A stretch of 64,000 nucleotides of DNA from Prunus persica. Its lineage: Eukaryota; Streptophyta; Magnoliopsida; Rosales; Rosaceae. Shown here piece by piece: positions 20,495 through 31,085 of this stretch. Under the pieces are notes generated by a model, which was not told the origin of the DNA, searched no databases, and saw only the letters and a program-made list of their open reading frames with translations. Numbering within the stretch: the stretch's first letter is position 1; every line of letters starts with the position of its first letter. Where the stretch lies: NCBI RefSeq assembly GCF_000346465.2, contig NC_034015.1, forward strand, positions 16,165,507 to 16,229,506. The letters run 5' to 3'. The translations under genes were made by a program, and so were the position numbers.

Positions 20495-21691
20495 TCAGGG
20501 GACATATGGCTTGTATCCATCGCCATGGTTTCTTGATCCGTCTTGTCCATCTCTTTTTTTGCGCAAATACTCCCTTTCTTTTGCATATTCTGCTTGAATT
20601 GCCATCTCGTTATCTTGGCGTTTCTGCTCCATTTCAATTCTTATGCCACTCTTCCTTGCGATTTCCTCCAAAAATTTTGATGTATTACTGCTCGAATTAC
20701 CCCCTTTCTTTGCCTTTGCAGCCTTCCGGCCAATGGGCTTTGGCTCCTTTTCGATGGGTGAGTCTTGACTCATAGGGGAATCGAGATGTGAATCCGATGT
20801 CATTGAATCATGGAGTGGCATCTCATTTAACATAACGGCGGGACTAGTGTGAATAATTATGAAGCGTTTGCAATTTTTCACCACCTCCAAACATTCATGA
20901 TGGTTGAAACTTTTTTTGCCTTGTCCAGTTGCACCAAACCTCATCTGTGCTTGAATCATCTATGGAAAAAAAAAATAATGAAAATGCAAGAAATATTTAA
21001 AATATATTGGATATGCAAGTAACAAAAAAAAATAATGGAAATGCAATTAACCTTACAAATATATTGGAAGTGCAAGAAATATTAAGAAACAATTGGAAAT
21101 GCAAGAAATATTAATAAAATATTAAAAATGCAAGTAACAAAAAGAAATAATGGAAATGCAATTAACCTTACAAATATATTGGAAGTGCAAGAAATATTAA
21201 GAAAGAATTGAAAATACAAGAAATATTAACAATATTGGAAGTGCAAGAAATATTAAGAAACAATTGAAAATGCAAGAAATATTAACAAAATATTGAAAAT
21301 ACAAGAAATATTAATAAAATATTGAAAATGCAATAAACATTAGAAAAATATATATATTAGGACATTAAACTTAATAAAACGAAAATTACAAAATACTTAC
21401 CTTGTTAGTAAGATTTTCCCCGCTTCTACGGTTGTCCATCGCTTTTGCCAAGGCATCTCTCCATTTTGCCAACTCTTTGTTGAGAATTTTTCACTTACTA
21501 GACAATGTCATTTCGGTACGAGTGAACCTCGGAATTTTTTCACAAAATTCGGCATGAATTTTTTTCCACATATGAAAAAATTTCATATCATTGCCTAACA
21601 CGGGACAATGACAAATTTGGAGCCAAGCCTCACACCAGGAAACATCTTCAATGATGCTCCACGCCCCTCCGGTTTCGATAGAAGAAGCCAT
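20495..21691 (-). pseudogene. PIF/Harbinger ORF1 (SANT/Myb-like DNA-binding protein), probably inactive
   Basis: The 5' exon (to 21691) encodes WSIIEDVSWCEAWLQICHCPVLG..., matching the tryptophan-spaced SANT/Myb-like domain of plant PIF ORF1. The 3' exon (20495-20959) encodes a Lys-rich protein with PIGRKAAKAKKG and a coiled C-terminal region (EMEQKRQDNEMAIQAEYAKERE), typical of the NAM-associated C-terminus. Between them lies an intron-like stretch (about 20960-21400) full of short repeats of 'aaaatgcaagaaatatta'. An in-frame stop closes the first exon at 21491, so splicing or a defect must be assumed. The partner of the transposase at 19868. Confidence 0.6.
20960..21360. repeat. Tandem AT-rich repeats in the ORF1 intron
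   Basis: Irregular repeats of about 18-60 bp built on 'ttggaaatgcaagaaatatt' and 'aatgcaagtaacaaaaa' occur at least eight times. Confidence 0.8.
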
Positions 21692-21987
21692 AAAGATAAG
21701 AAATAAAAATAAAATTTGAAAGAGAGGAAAATGTTGAGTAAAGAGTGAATAATAGTAGAAGTAGAAGAAAATGTATGAGGATTGGTGTTGAAAATGTAGG
21801 GTATTGATATGTATTTATAGAAAGAAAAAAAATTCAGAATTTTTTGGTATTTTTTTTATATAAAAAAAATCGATTTTTTTTTTCATAATTTTATTGCCAA
21901 AAAAATGATAGCCGTTGGATTGGAGGAGGGGAAGCAGATCGGAGCGCCCAGGCCTTGACACCTGTCTTCTACCCGTTGGAGCTTACG

Positions 21988-22120
21988 CAGGGCTGACGTC
22001 AGCGCACGCGAGTTTAAATTTTTTTTACCGTTTGCTCATACATTGCACGCGCCAATGGTAAAAAAATTTAAACTCGCGCGATGACATCACGCTGACGCAT
22101 TGCCTAACGTCATCAGCCCT
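21988..22120. repeat. Long imperfect palindrome (about 130 bp)
   Basis: The outer arms AGGGCTGACGTCAG (about 21989) and the complement at 22107-22120 enclose inner arms CGCGAGTTTAAATTTTTTTT (22007-22026) and its complement ending at 22078. The loop is about 20 bp at 22035-22052. The sequence is GC-rich at the outside. It could be the end of the neighbouring transposon or an independent foldback. It can form a hairpin. Confidence 0.8.
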
Positions 22121-23095
22121 CGGGCTCGAGCTCGGGCGAAACTGACCTTCGGGCCAGCCTATCTTCGTGGGTCCCACTCCCAACCCGAACTTGAGCTCCT
22201 CACTGAAAAAGGATTTTCACGTAGCCCCCCCAGCCCGAGGCTTGGGCTTCTCGCTGAAAAGGCTCTTAGTGCAAAGGGTACAATTATTGATGCTTTATAT
22301 TAACAGTCACATGACATTCATAATAAATTGTTCGGTTTTCTCTATAAGAATTTTCATTGCTCATAAAATATAATTTTACTTTTTTTCGTGTCCTTTGCTT
22401 AATACTTTTGAGGACCGAAGTATGAGATCTAATTTAACTTTTATACATGCACACCGATTATTCATTCATGTCCAAAGTATACTTTAATGAAGAAAAAAAA
22501 AATTGGATTGCAAAAAAAAAAAAACCCTAAAACCAACTTTTTATTTCTTTTTCTCTCTCACCGCCACCGTCAACTTTTCTTTTTCGAAGATTTTAACCTG
22601 TGCAAGATATTGCAGAGATTTTGATGGGAATATCACAACGCAATTATGCAAAGGATGTACTGATTTTCGACACGTGCCATGAATCCAATGGTGCTAATGG
22701 CCAGAGAATCTTTAGGTGGGCCACACCCCTAGTCTCCTGAGGCCCGAATAATTAGAAAACGACATTTTTCTCCATGATGTCTCTAACCAAATCAACGGTT
22801 CTTGATCGGATTTCTTCCACACGGGATTTTTTTTCACTAGTATTGAACGAGACCACTATTTTCCATTATGTTTGTTTACCAAAATAAGAAAAAGAAATCA
22901 ACGACCAAGTTTTGATGATTAAGGAAGCCAACAAAGTGGGCTCATAGGCTTGCTGCTTTTACGGGGGGCAAGGCAAGTACTTCCTCTTGGGCTTGTAACT
23001 TGTTCTTATCCTTCAATTGAAATCGCTCTCGAGAAAATTATAAAGATAAAGAAAAAGAAAACAACGACATATCTGAAAATTGTTATTTGATCTTC
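22121..23095. other. Spacer upstream of module gene 4
   Basis: About 22120-22290 is GC-rich with no convincing gene. From about 22670 the sequence 'cacgtgccatgaatccaatggtgctaatggc' is shared with about 27980-28050 upstream of unit 5. It carries a CACGTG-type stretch. Nothing coding is seen. Confidence 0.45.
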
Positions 23096-23103
23096 TATAA
23101 AAT
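23096..23103 (+). promoter_or_regulatory. TATA box of module gene 4
   Basis: TATAAAAT in CTTCTATAAAATACAATAC, followed by the conserved leader at about 23170-23243 with a GT donor in 'gctgtg|gtactt'. The counterpart in unit 5 is at 28143-28150. Confidence 0.5.
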
Positions 23104-23437
23104 ACAATACAATACTAGTCTTACTCTGCACACAATACATAAGAACAATGGGGATGGCATAATCTCATGCACAAGAATCAATTGAGGGCTGCCTGAATCA
23201 CTTTTCAGAATCAAATTGAAGGCTGAATGATCAAGAAAGCTGTGGTACTTTCTTATAAACCTCTTGCACTTGTTAATTTCGGATTAAATTGAATTTATTT
23301 GTATCTGATTTACACGAAAAGGCACTTCAAATAATGTTTGACTTACCACAATTGTAATTTTTGTATTTGTTTTAGAGGTAACGACTAAGGATTTCTACTA
23401 AACCAGAGTTTGCAAGTCTTTCTCCGCGCCGATTATA

Positions 23438-23592
23438 ATGTTTGTGTTCCCAAAACCAGCCCATGAGCCCAATACCAGTTCTGCTGATGCTGCGGATGAT
23501 GCTGAACTACTCTTGAGTCTCTCAGTCTTTGGGTTCAGCCAACTCTCTGCCTCTGATCAACATGAGAAGACGAAAGAAATCTATAAAAAAAG
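23438..23592 (+). pseudogene. Frameshifted N-terminus of module gene 4
   Basis: From the ATG at 23438 the frame reads MFVFPKPAHEPN... and then FGFSQLSASDQ, matching the starts of copies 2, 3 and 5. It ends at a stop just after the A7 run (23585-23591). One A fewer would join it to the long downstream frame. The same A7 occurs in copy 5 (28738-28744), so it is inherited and not a local sequencing slip. Confidence 0.65.
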
Positions 23593-25205
23593 TAGTTGAA
23601 GATGTTGTAGTGGAGCAACTCTCGGACGAAAGTAAAGGGGATTTCAGACCCAGAACATTCACCGAACTATTCAAGAAACTTCCCTTCCCTGACCAGAACC
23701 ATTTCCTGACCACAGTTATAAAGAAATTCAAGCGCCAGAGTCAAATTGGGGAGTTGATTTCTTGGTTTACTACCGAACTAGACGCCAATGATCAACAACA
23801 ACTGATTGGAAAATTGATTCATGTCAAAGCTGATGACGAAACCAATGACGGTTTCAGGCTGAGAAGATTTACTCAGCTTTGTAAGGATTATACTGACTAT
23901 GTTTATATGCACTTTGTCGCCTGCAGGGAAGAATATGGCACGAAACCAAAACATACACAGCAGACATCCGGTACTCATGAAGGTGGTTTGGATTGGCAGT
24001 CCCGTTTTAATGAGTTTTTCTTAGGTTTCTCAATTATATGGTTCAAGGGACAAAGTTCCCATGGTCAATGGCAGCTGATTGACCAACTCTGTGATGGAGT
24101 TAAAGGTGTTGTCGCTGAGAAGCTCGCAGACGAAAGCGACTCAGATTTCAAACTCAGAAGATTCACAGAGCTATGTAAGAAAGTGGTTGACTTTGGTGTC
24201 CAAGTCCACTTCCTTGACAAAGCTGAAGAGCAGCTGCTGCACAAACGAAGAGACCTTCCTCACAGGGTGCTCGTTCAGCCCCAAGATTCTGCCAGTGCTG
24301 CCGAATTACTCTCGCAGCTTTCGAGTTTTGGGTTCAGCCTACTATCCCCCAACGACCAACAAGACAATATTGAACGCATCTCTAACGAACTTGCTGCCGA
24401 AGGTGTTAATAATAATATTGTCGAAAGACTTGCAGGGGAAACAGAGGAAGATTTGAGAAGGAAAACATTCGCAAAGCTGTTTAATAAAGCTCCGGTGGCT
24501 ACACGAGTTCATTTATTCGGGGCGTTTACTGAAAAATTCTTTGTTGAAAGACGCTTATGCGATTCGATTCTTTTGTTCAGGCAATTGGATTCTAAGGAGC
24601 AACAAGAAAAGATTGAAAATATGCTTGATCAGTTCATGGGGTGGGAAGGCGAAGATGTCAAAGATGTCATACTCGAGAGACTGTCCGAGGAATGCGATGA
24701 GAATTTTAGGCTCAGAAGATTTATTAAGCTGGGTAGCACATATACATTCCTTTTGGATCACTTCATATGGGATGAAGCAAAGAAGTGGGATCTAAAAGGT
24801 TTAGATATGCAGGCGTCAGGTAAAGAAAAGATAGAAGAAATCAAGCAGTACCGCCATGCTGAATTTTACTTGGGATTTTCAATTATTTGGTTCAAAGCAG
24901 TATGTGCCAGTGATCCGAGAAACATCATTCAAGTATTTTTTGGCAAAGTTGGAGGAGGAGGTGATCATACAATTGAGAAACTCGTAAACGAGACTGAGGA
25001 GGATTTCCGGCTCAGAAGATTTACAGAGTCGTTTGAACGACTTCAATTCCGTTTCCAGGAGGATCTTGTGAAATGTATTCAAATGACACTATTGCATGAT
25101 CTAGGTGTCGGTGTTAAATTCATTATGATGGGAACTCCAAACCTAAGAGGATCAGGAGGAGTAACAGCCGATCAAGGAGGAGTAACAGCCGCCAACAGTA
25201 GATGA
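23562..25205 (+). CDS. Module-repeat protein, copy 4 (547 aa, six modules), unknown function
   Basis: The largest member. Six modules occur as two triads. A spans about 1-60 (VVEQLSDESKGDF), B about 66-125 (LDANDQQQLIGK, GFRLRRFTQL) and C about 150-225 (FFLGFSIIWFKGQ, EKLADESDSDFKLRRFTEL). D spans about 238-320 (FGFSLLSPNDQQ, ERLAGETEEDL), E about 322-400 (RQLDSKEQQEKIEN, ERLSEECDENFRLRRF) and F about 415-500 (EFYLGFSIIWFKA, LVNETEEDFRLRRFTES). A Gly-rich tail follows. Copies 2 and 3 equal the second triad and copy 1 equals A+B. Expected homology starts further upstream at the ATG at 23438, but a run of seven A (23585-23591) puts that start out of frame, so I chose the first in-frame ATG at 23562. 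That drops the first half of module A. The open frame beyond this point is intact, which argues for function. Confidence 0.6.
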   Translation: MRRRKKSIKKVVEDVVVEQLSDESKGDFRPRTFTELFKKLPFPDQNHFLTTVIKKFKRQSQIGELISWFTTELDANDQQQLIGKLIHVKADDETNDGFRLRRFTQLCKDYTDYVYMHFVACREEYGTKPKHTQQTSGTHEGGLDWQSRFNEFFLGFSIIWFKGQSSHGQWQLIDQLCDGVKGVVAEKLADESDSDFKLRRFTELCKKVVDFGVQVHFLDKAEEQLLHKRRDLPHRVLVQPQDSASAAELLSQLSSFGFSLLSPNDQQDNIERISNELAAEGVNNNIVERLAGETEEDLRRKTFAKLFNKAPVATRVHLFGAFTEKFFVERRLCDSILLFRQLDSKEQQEKIENMLDQFMGWEGEDVKDVILERLSEECDENFRLRRFIKLGSTYTFLLDHFIWDEAKKWDLKGLDMQASGKEKIEEIKQYRHAEFYLGFSIIWFKAVCASDPRNIIQVFFGKVGGGGDHTIEKLVNETEEDFRLRRFTESFERLQFRFQEDLVKCIQMTLLHDLGVGVKFIMMGTPNLRGSGGVTADQGGVTAANSR

Positions 25206-26090
25206 TTTGCAGCCACGTGCACTTAGGAAAGAAGCCTTCAAATGATAATTCAAAAGATGTGGTCAATTCCATGCTTGTAGCAGCACTACTCTCCTTTATT
25301 TGTATGCAATATTGCGTTTCTTCTTGCCAGCATGTGTGTTTTATTTTCGTATGCAATATTGCGTTTCTTCTTGATTAGACGAGAAATGCAAAATGTCTAT
25401 ATTATGTGTGTTTCCTAATTTCAATGGGATATGACAAGCTCTATCTTTTTGTAATTTATGCACTGAAAGCCTATATTGGTATGCTAGTCAATGAGGTTCA
25501 CCACCAAAGCAGCTCTGAACATTTAGCAGGTATCTCATAAATCTACCACAATTTAATACCATCTTACATGGCAGTTGATGTGGACAACCAACTTATTTTA
25601 AAATTATATTAGTTTTTTTTAACGAGATAATATTTTCTATATTTTTCTTTAGTTAAATTTAAAAAATAAATTAAATAAATAAATAAAACTAAACTAAACT
25701 AAACCCTACTGAATTAGAGACCACTTTTCACACGTCTCTCTGCCTCCCCCAATTCTCTCTCTCCCTCCTTCCTCTCCTCCCCATCGTAGTGCTTCACCGG
25801 ACTTCTGCCAATACTGGCAAAAGAACGGGCCAGATCTGGGCTCATGGAACCCACCCCTTGTCAGGGCTGGACTTGGCGCGCTGGAGCTGCTTCCTGGGCC
25901 TAGGGCCCCCTCCTACCTGGGCTGGCCTCTTGGAGATTCTCTTATTACAAAGAAACTCCCGCTTTCTAAGGACCCAAAAAAAACATGCAAATGAAAGATA
26001 TGCATCCATGACCATGATCATCATTAGCTCTAATGAGTGCTTCTAATACATTTTGGTGATCCTAACATCACATTATTGCTAGTGCGTACT
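25206..26090. other. 3' flank of module gene 4
   Basis: The first 200 bp are related to the 3' flanks of genes 2 and 3. About 25680-25940 is unrelated pyrimidine-rich and GC-rich sequence. About 25940-26090 is the DUF247 3' flank shared with 15740-15865. No gene is seen. Confidence 0.4.
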
Positions 26091-27567
26091 CTAGTGCTTC
26101 TTCCCAGGTTTCGGCGGACGGGCATATCCATAAACAGCAAAGAAGGCCTGAATTGCAGTGAGTAGTAGGAGTATAATAGCAGCTAGAGCAGACAAGAAAG
26201 TCCATGGAGTACCAAAATACTTGAATCTAAAACCTTCCCATCGCACATGCCACATACTTCTATGGTACTCATTCACGTCCTTGAACAACTTCCATAGATA
26301 ACCCTCGCCAATATCTAAAGGCACATCTTTGCCAAGGTTTTGGAAGAAATGAACTACCTCTTCATCAGTTCCAAGATAATTCTCGATAATGTTCTTGTCG
26401 CAGAGAAACAATACGTCTTCAGGCGTGCGGATCAGACAACTCATGAATGCAGCGTAACTTGTTACATCCTTTGAGCAATGAGAGTAGCATTGTTCAAATG
26501 CTACAAAATTCATCAATAAATCAGCCCGTAGATTGTCGATTACTATGTGTGGAATTTCCAGCACTCCATTGCAAAATCTTATCTCTAAGAAGCTCACTGC
26601 CTCCCTTGTCTTGAACTTAATTCCAGCTTGACGAAGCTTTTTGGCTGACTGGATAAATTCAATGGACGGAGAAGTATTTCCCTTCCTTCCTGCTACAAAC
26701 TTTTGCATCGCGTTCCTTGTTCCTTCTAGAGGCTTTTTGACATACTTAATCAATTGAACTAATGGACGAACATTTCGAGGCTCTTCCTGAGGTGAATGAT
26801 CTTAGGGTTTAGGGATAAAACTCCAGCGGAGTAAATCCAGTAAATGTTTTCCTTCAACATTAGTGAAGTCCTGATTTAACACTTTCTCAGGGGTTTCCTA
26901 CTGCATAACGAAAGAAGTCTAAAGCAAGTTTGGCTAAGGATGAGTCACTATCTTTTCTTGAAGGTTTTGATTCATCAAATAGTTTTTGAAGAAGGAAGAA
27001 AGGAATTTGATTCTCGAAACGAAAAAGGTCTTGTAAGATATTAGCGAATACCCATGCCAAGTTAAAGATGGGATCGTCTGGATCACTTGGTGACAATTTT
27101 CCAGCTTTGCAAAAGAGTTCAACAGTGAAGAGACCATCCAACACCATCACCTCAACTAGATCATGACTGCTTAAGCTGATAGTTTACGAATAGCACCCTC
27201 TTATTTCTTCTTCCATTGCTGCTACCACCTGCTGGTAGTGATTAAGTGTTGGGCCGTTTGGAACAAGTAGATCACGAACAAATCTCCTTTTGTGTTGCTG
27301 TATCATCTCCAAATGTTGATCACCATAGTGATATGGACCACAGGAGACAATATGGGGCTGGTAAGTCTTGTTGTTTATTTCCACAAGGCATTGACGTACC
27401 TTGAAGATGCAACAAGATTCGTTTCCTGCTGATGGATGCAGAAGCCATCTTGTTTCCTGGATTCTTTGGTCCAATGGTGTCGTCTGGATAATGGTTGTCG
27501 CTGCAATTGTGATGACAGCATCATCTCTTCCTCCATTAGCTGTTGGTGAGCTTGATTGTGAGTTCAT
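26091..27567 (-). pseudogene. DUF247 pseudogene (nearly full length)
   Basis: It aligns along its whole length with the intact gene at 1429-2919, starting at MNSQSSSPTANGG. The N-terminal hallmark (YQPHIVSCGPYHYG), the MMVLDGLFTVELF segment and the C-terminal hydrophobic helix are all recognisable. It carries a nonsense codon after GCYS (27184-27186), a 1-bp insertion near 26898 ('tttcctactgc' for 'tttctaatgc') and a second nonsense codon in the KPYDHS stretch (26802-26804). Three separate lesions make it a clear pseudogene. It is convergent with module gene 4. Confidence 0.92.
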
Positions 27568-28142
27568 TATTGTAGCTCTAAAGAAGAGCTAGAGGATTAT
27601 TTTTGCTAATGAAGTTGAATGAAATCTGCCACTAAAGAATTAACTTTCGAGAGGAAGAGACAGGACAAACCTAGCAGCAGATTGAAATTAAGTAAAGTTA
27701 ACATTTGGTGGACCATTCCATCTTCTTTTCCATCGTACCCGCACTGTATCCGTAGATTGTCAACCAATAACAGTTTCCGTCACTACTAAAATATCTAGCT
27801 ATGGGAACTAATATTATTTGTGATTGTTGAAAAATAATGTTCATTTGTGTTCTACACAATTCTAGAAGGATCGTGAATACAATGATGATTCTAGAGTTGT
27901 GGAGAACATACTATGTCGGCTAGACAAAGAGACTGAAGTTGAAAGAACTCTCTAAAGCAAGAACAACTCATGTTGCTAGACACGTGCCATGAGTCCAATG
28001 GTGATCTTTAGTGCAATGGACACGTGCCATGAGTCCAATGGTGCTAATGGCTAAGGAATCTTTAGGTGGGCCACTCATCGGAGCATGGAGATGCTTTAAG
28101 GTGCTGAACTTTTGTTGTGTGCCTCCAATTCTTCAACTATTC
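27568..28142. other. Spacer between DUF247 pseudogene and unit 5
   Basis: DUF247 5' flank (to about 27830) followed by the upstream region of unit 5, which has a short tandem duplication of 'gacacgtgccatgagtccaatggtg' (about 27979 and 28018). No ORF. Confidence 0.45.
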
Positions 28143-28150
28143 TATAAAAT
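28143..28150 (+). promoter_or_regulatory. TATA-like box of unit 5
   Basis: TATAAAAT, the counterpart of the box at 23096, followed by the conserved leader at about 28220-28292. Confidence 0.45.
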
Positions 28151-28360
28151 ACAACATAATACTAGTCTTACTCTGCACACAATACATGAGAACAACGTGG
28201 ATGGCATAATCTCATGCAGAAGAATCAATTGAGGGCTGCCTGAATCACTTTTCAGAATCAAATTGAAGGCTGAATGCTGAAGAAAGCTGTGGTACCTACT
28301 TCTTATAAACCTCTTGCACTTGTTAATTTCTTCTTCTTTTAAATAATTTTTTTTTTTCAG

Positions 28361-28423
28361 GTGATGTGTTTGCATTAGATATCTTAGAGAAACAAGCTAC
28401 TGCGAAAGCTCAAAAAATTTCAG
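28361..28423 (+). other. Putative 63-nt exon upstream of unit 5
   Basis: An open stretch of 63 bp lies between a strong acceptor (polyT-cag ending at 28360) and a consensus donor (cag|gtaaag at 28424). In one frame it reads DVFALDILEKQATAKAQKIS and can be joined in frame to a peptide (TTKDFYETRVCK...) that overlaps the start of the module CDS in another frame. A degenerate form occurs in unit 2 (about 6420-6455), and an inverted copy with a broken donor lies at about 31700. It may be a fossil exon of the gene that donated the promoter. Confidence 0.35.
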
Positions 28424-28590
28424 GTAAAGTTCGGATTAAATTGAGTTTATTTATATCTGTCTTACACGAAAATGCACTTAAAATAATGTTCGACTTACCA
28501 CATTTGTCATTTTTGTACTTGTTTTAGGACTAACGACTAAGGATTTCTACGAAACCAGAGTTTGCAAGTCTTTCTCCACGTCGATTATCA

Positions 28591-29503
28591 ATGTTTGTGT
28601 TCCCAAAACCAGCCCATGAGCCCAATACCAGTTCTCTTGATGCTGCGGATGATGCTGAACTACTCTTGAGTCTTTCAATCTTTGGGTTCAGCCAACTCTC
28701 TGTTTCTGATCAACACGAGAAGACGAAAGAAATCTATAAAAAAAGTAGTTGAAGATGTTGTAGTGGAGCAACTCTCGGACGAAATTAAAGAGGATTTCAG
28801 ACCCAGAATATTCACCGAGCTATTCAAGAAACTTCCCTTCCCTGACCAGAACCATTTCCTGACCACAGTTATAAAGAAATTCAAGCGCCAGAGGCAAATT
28901 AGCTAGTTGATTTCTTGGTGTACTACCGAACTAGACGCCAATGATCAACAATAACTGATTGGAAAATTGATTCATGTCAAAGCAGATGACGAAACCAATG
29001 ACGGTTTCAGGCTGAGAAGATTTACTCAGCTTTGTAAGGATTATACTGACTATGTTTATATGCATTTTGTGGCCTGCAGGGAAGAATATGGCACGAAACC
29101 AAAACATACACAGCAGACATCCGGTACTCATGAAGATGGGTTAGATTGGCAGTCCCGTTTTAATGAGTTTTTCTTGGGTTTCTCAATTATATGGTTCAAG
29201 GGACAAAGTTCCCATGGTCAATGGCAGCTGATTGACCAACTTTGTGATGGAGTTAAAGGTGTTGTGGTTGAGAATCTCGCAGACGAAAGCGACGCAGATT
29301 TCAAACTCAGAAGATTCACAGAGCTGTGTAAGAAAGTGGTTGACTTTGGTGTCCAAGTCCATTTCCTTGATAAAGCTGAAGAGCAGCTGCTGCACAAACG
29401 AAGAGATCTTCCTCACGGGGTGCTCGTTCAGCCCCAAGATTCTGCCAGTGCTGCCGAATTACCCTCGCAGCTTTTGAGTTTTGGATTCAGCCTGTTGGCG
29501 TGA
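28591..29503 (+). pseudogene. Module-repeat protein, copy 5 (dead, truncated)
   Basis: Close paralogue of the first half of copy 4. From the ATG at 28591 the frame has the same A7 frameshift (28738-28744). There are then nonsense codons at about 28904-28906 (after RQRQIS) and about 28949-28951 (CAA to TAA in the NDQQQ motif). An intact-looking stretch (28967-29503) covers modules B and C and the beginning of module D. Homology ends abruptly at about 29497 in FGFSLL, so the second triad is missing. The alternative start used in copy 4 is lost (ACG). Confidence 0.88.
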
Positions 29504-30390
29504 CTTGTGGATATTGACTTACTTTCCTTACAAACCAAACCATAAAGTATCTCTATGATTGTGTTGAAAATTTTGAAAGGATTGTTTTTGCTCTATCGTG
29601 ATGCAAACTATGAAGTGGTACGTTAATCAAGTTGTACTAATGTTTTGGCTTGAGGATACTAGCTTCATCCTTCTTCTTCTTTTTTTTTTATTTTTTTTTT
29701 AATAAAGGATATTTCCTATTGAAAGTGGCGATAGCAAACTAAACTCATACACACTATATGGATGTTAGGACTTGAACCAGGGGAGCAATTACTCCAAATC
29801 ACTACATTAGTGGGTCCTTTGCGCTTCATCCTTCTTTTTAGGAATATGAGGTACTATTAGGCCCAAAAGGGATATGACGCACTATTAGGCCTAAAAGCCA
29901 TTGCCAAATAATTATACAAAACCTGCTAATTAAAGTAAATATATGACAACCAAGACCTAATACAAGTAATAATTGTTCCAATTGAATCTCTGTATTCATT
30001 TCCATTTCCACTGGCCTGCAATCAAACTCATAGCTAAGTCAGGAGTGGCACTATTAAGATCCAAATTGGATAGGCCTGCAATCTATTGATGAAAATTATG
30101 TCCACAGTCCACACCATGCAGAACAATTACCTGCGCATTTAATTTGATCAAATTTTATCAGTGTTCTTTCTTCTAAATGCAGGTGGACACATATTCTTGT
30201 TCCATATATAATGCTATTCCAGTTCAATCTATTTTAAAGGTGGTCATCTGCATACTTTTCATGCTAAATAAAAGACCTAGAGCATTGTGGGTTGGTTGGA
30301 TTCCTTTTTTACTCACGACATCCAGTCATCCACATATGACGTACTTTAGCAACAATGACATGTTAGAGTTTGTATAGGAAAAAATACACT
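29504..30390. other. Non-coding sequence after the breakpoint of copy 5
   Basis: Unrelated to the module units up to about 30000. About 30000-30140 matches part of the flank of gene 3 ('aatcaaactcatagct', 'gtccacagtccacaccatgcagaacaattacctgc'; compare 14250-14360). No gene is seen. Confidence 0.4.
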
Positions 30391-31076
30391 TGTAGTTAGT
30401 TCCACATTGGAAGGGAGTTATTTCTTTTCATGATTTATATGCACAAACACTTTAGAAATCCTAAATAGGGTATGGGTCTAGTGGAGGGAAAGTTGGGCCT
30501 CATCATGGTTTGGGCTTGAAATACATATATATTTTTGGGTAATAAATATATATATTTAATTGTCAAAAGATGGCCTTCGGCTCTTGGGCTCTGTTGATTT
30601 AATTAATATCTTTTTTTTTATGAATTAGAAATTCATTTTTTCAAATAAAATCAAAATCTGAAATTCGAATATGTTAAATAGTTAATGTAACTATTAGATG
30701 AAGAGGTGTCAGATCTCTATATATTAACAATTCATCCAAACCAGAAAGAACAACTTTAAACAACATTATCATTCTCACATATAAGTACTTCCTGAGAGAA
30801 ATCATATCATTGTTCGCCAAAAATCAAAGCCATAGTGCTTAGGCTTTAATTTGTGATAGTTTAATCCAGGTGGACATACTCTTATCAAACTACAAGCACA
30901 AGAGTAGAGAAGAAATACTGTCTAAAGGACACTGTAACTCTACTGGACTCTATCATCAATCCAAGTTAGTACTCTGTATTTTATTCTACTGTTGTATTGA
31001 TTTGATTTTATATATGTATATATAACATATTTCGTTTTTATTCTGTCATTTGGTTTTATACTGATTGTTCTTCAAC
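30391..31076. mobile_element. Possible solo LTR
   Basis: It starts TGTAGTTAGTTCCACATTGG, a common opening of plant LTRs, and ends ...TTCTTCAACA. It has an LTR-like layout with a promoter-like middle. No matching 5-bp target duplication was found, and no second LTR or coding region is present, so this is tentative. Confidence 0.3.
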
Positions 31077-31085
31077 ATGACCTAC

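Larger units (their letters stand above)
19241..21910. mobile_element. Decayed PIF/Harbinger transposon
   Basis: It contains both diagnostic PIF/Harbinger genes in convergent arrangement: a broken transposase on + (19868-20460) and an ORF1 (SANT/Myb-like) on - (20495-21691). The left end is set where homology to the DUF247 flank stops ('tagagcaactccacc', about 19241). A subterminal palindrome lies at about 19287-19322. I could not find a matching right terminal repeat, so the right limit is approximate. A run of short repeats built on 'aaatttcagat' lies at about 19497-19605. Confidence 0.7.

Noticed and set aside
30391..31076. Full LTR retrotransposon
   Set aside because: Only one LTR-like segment, no target duplication and no internal domain; reported as a weak solo LTR.
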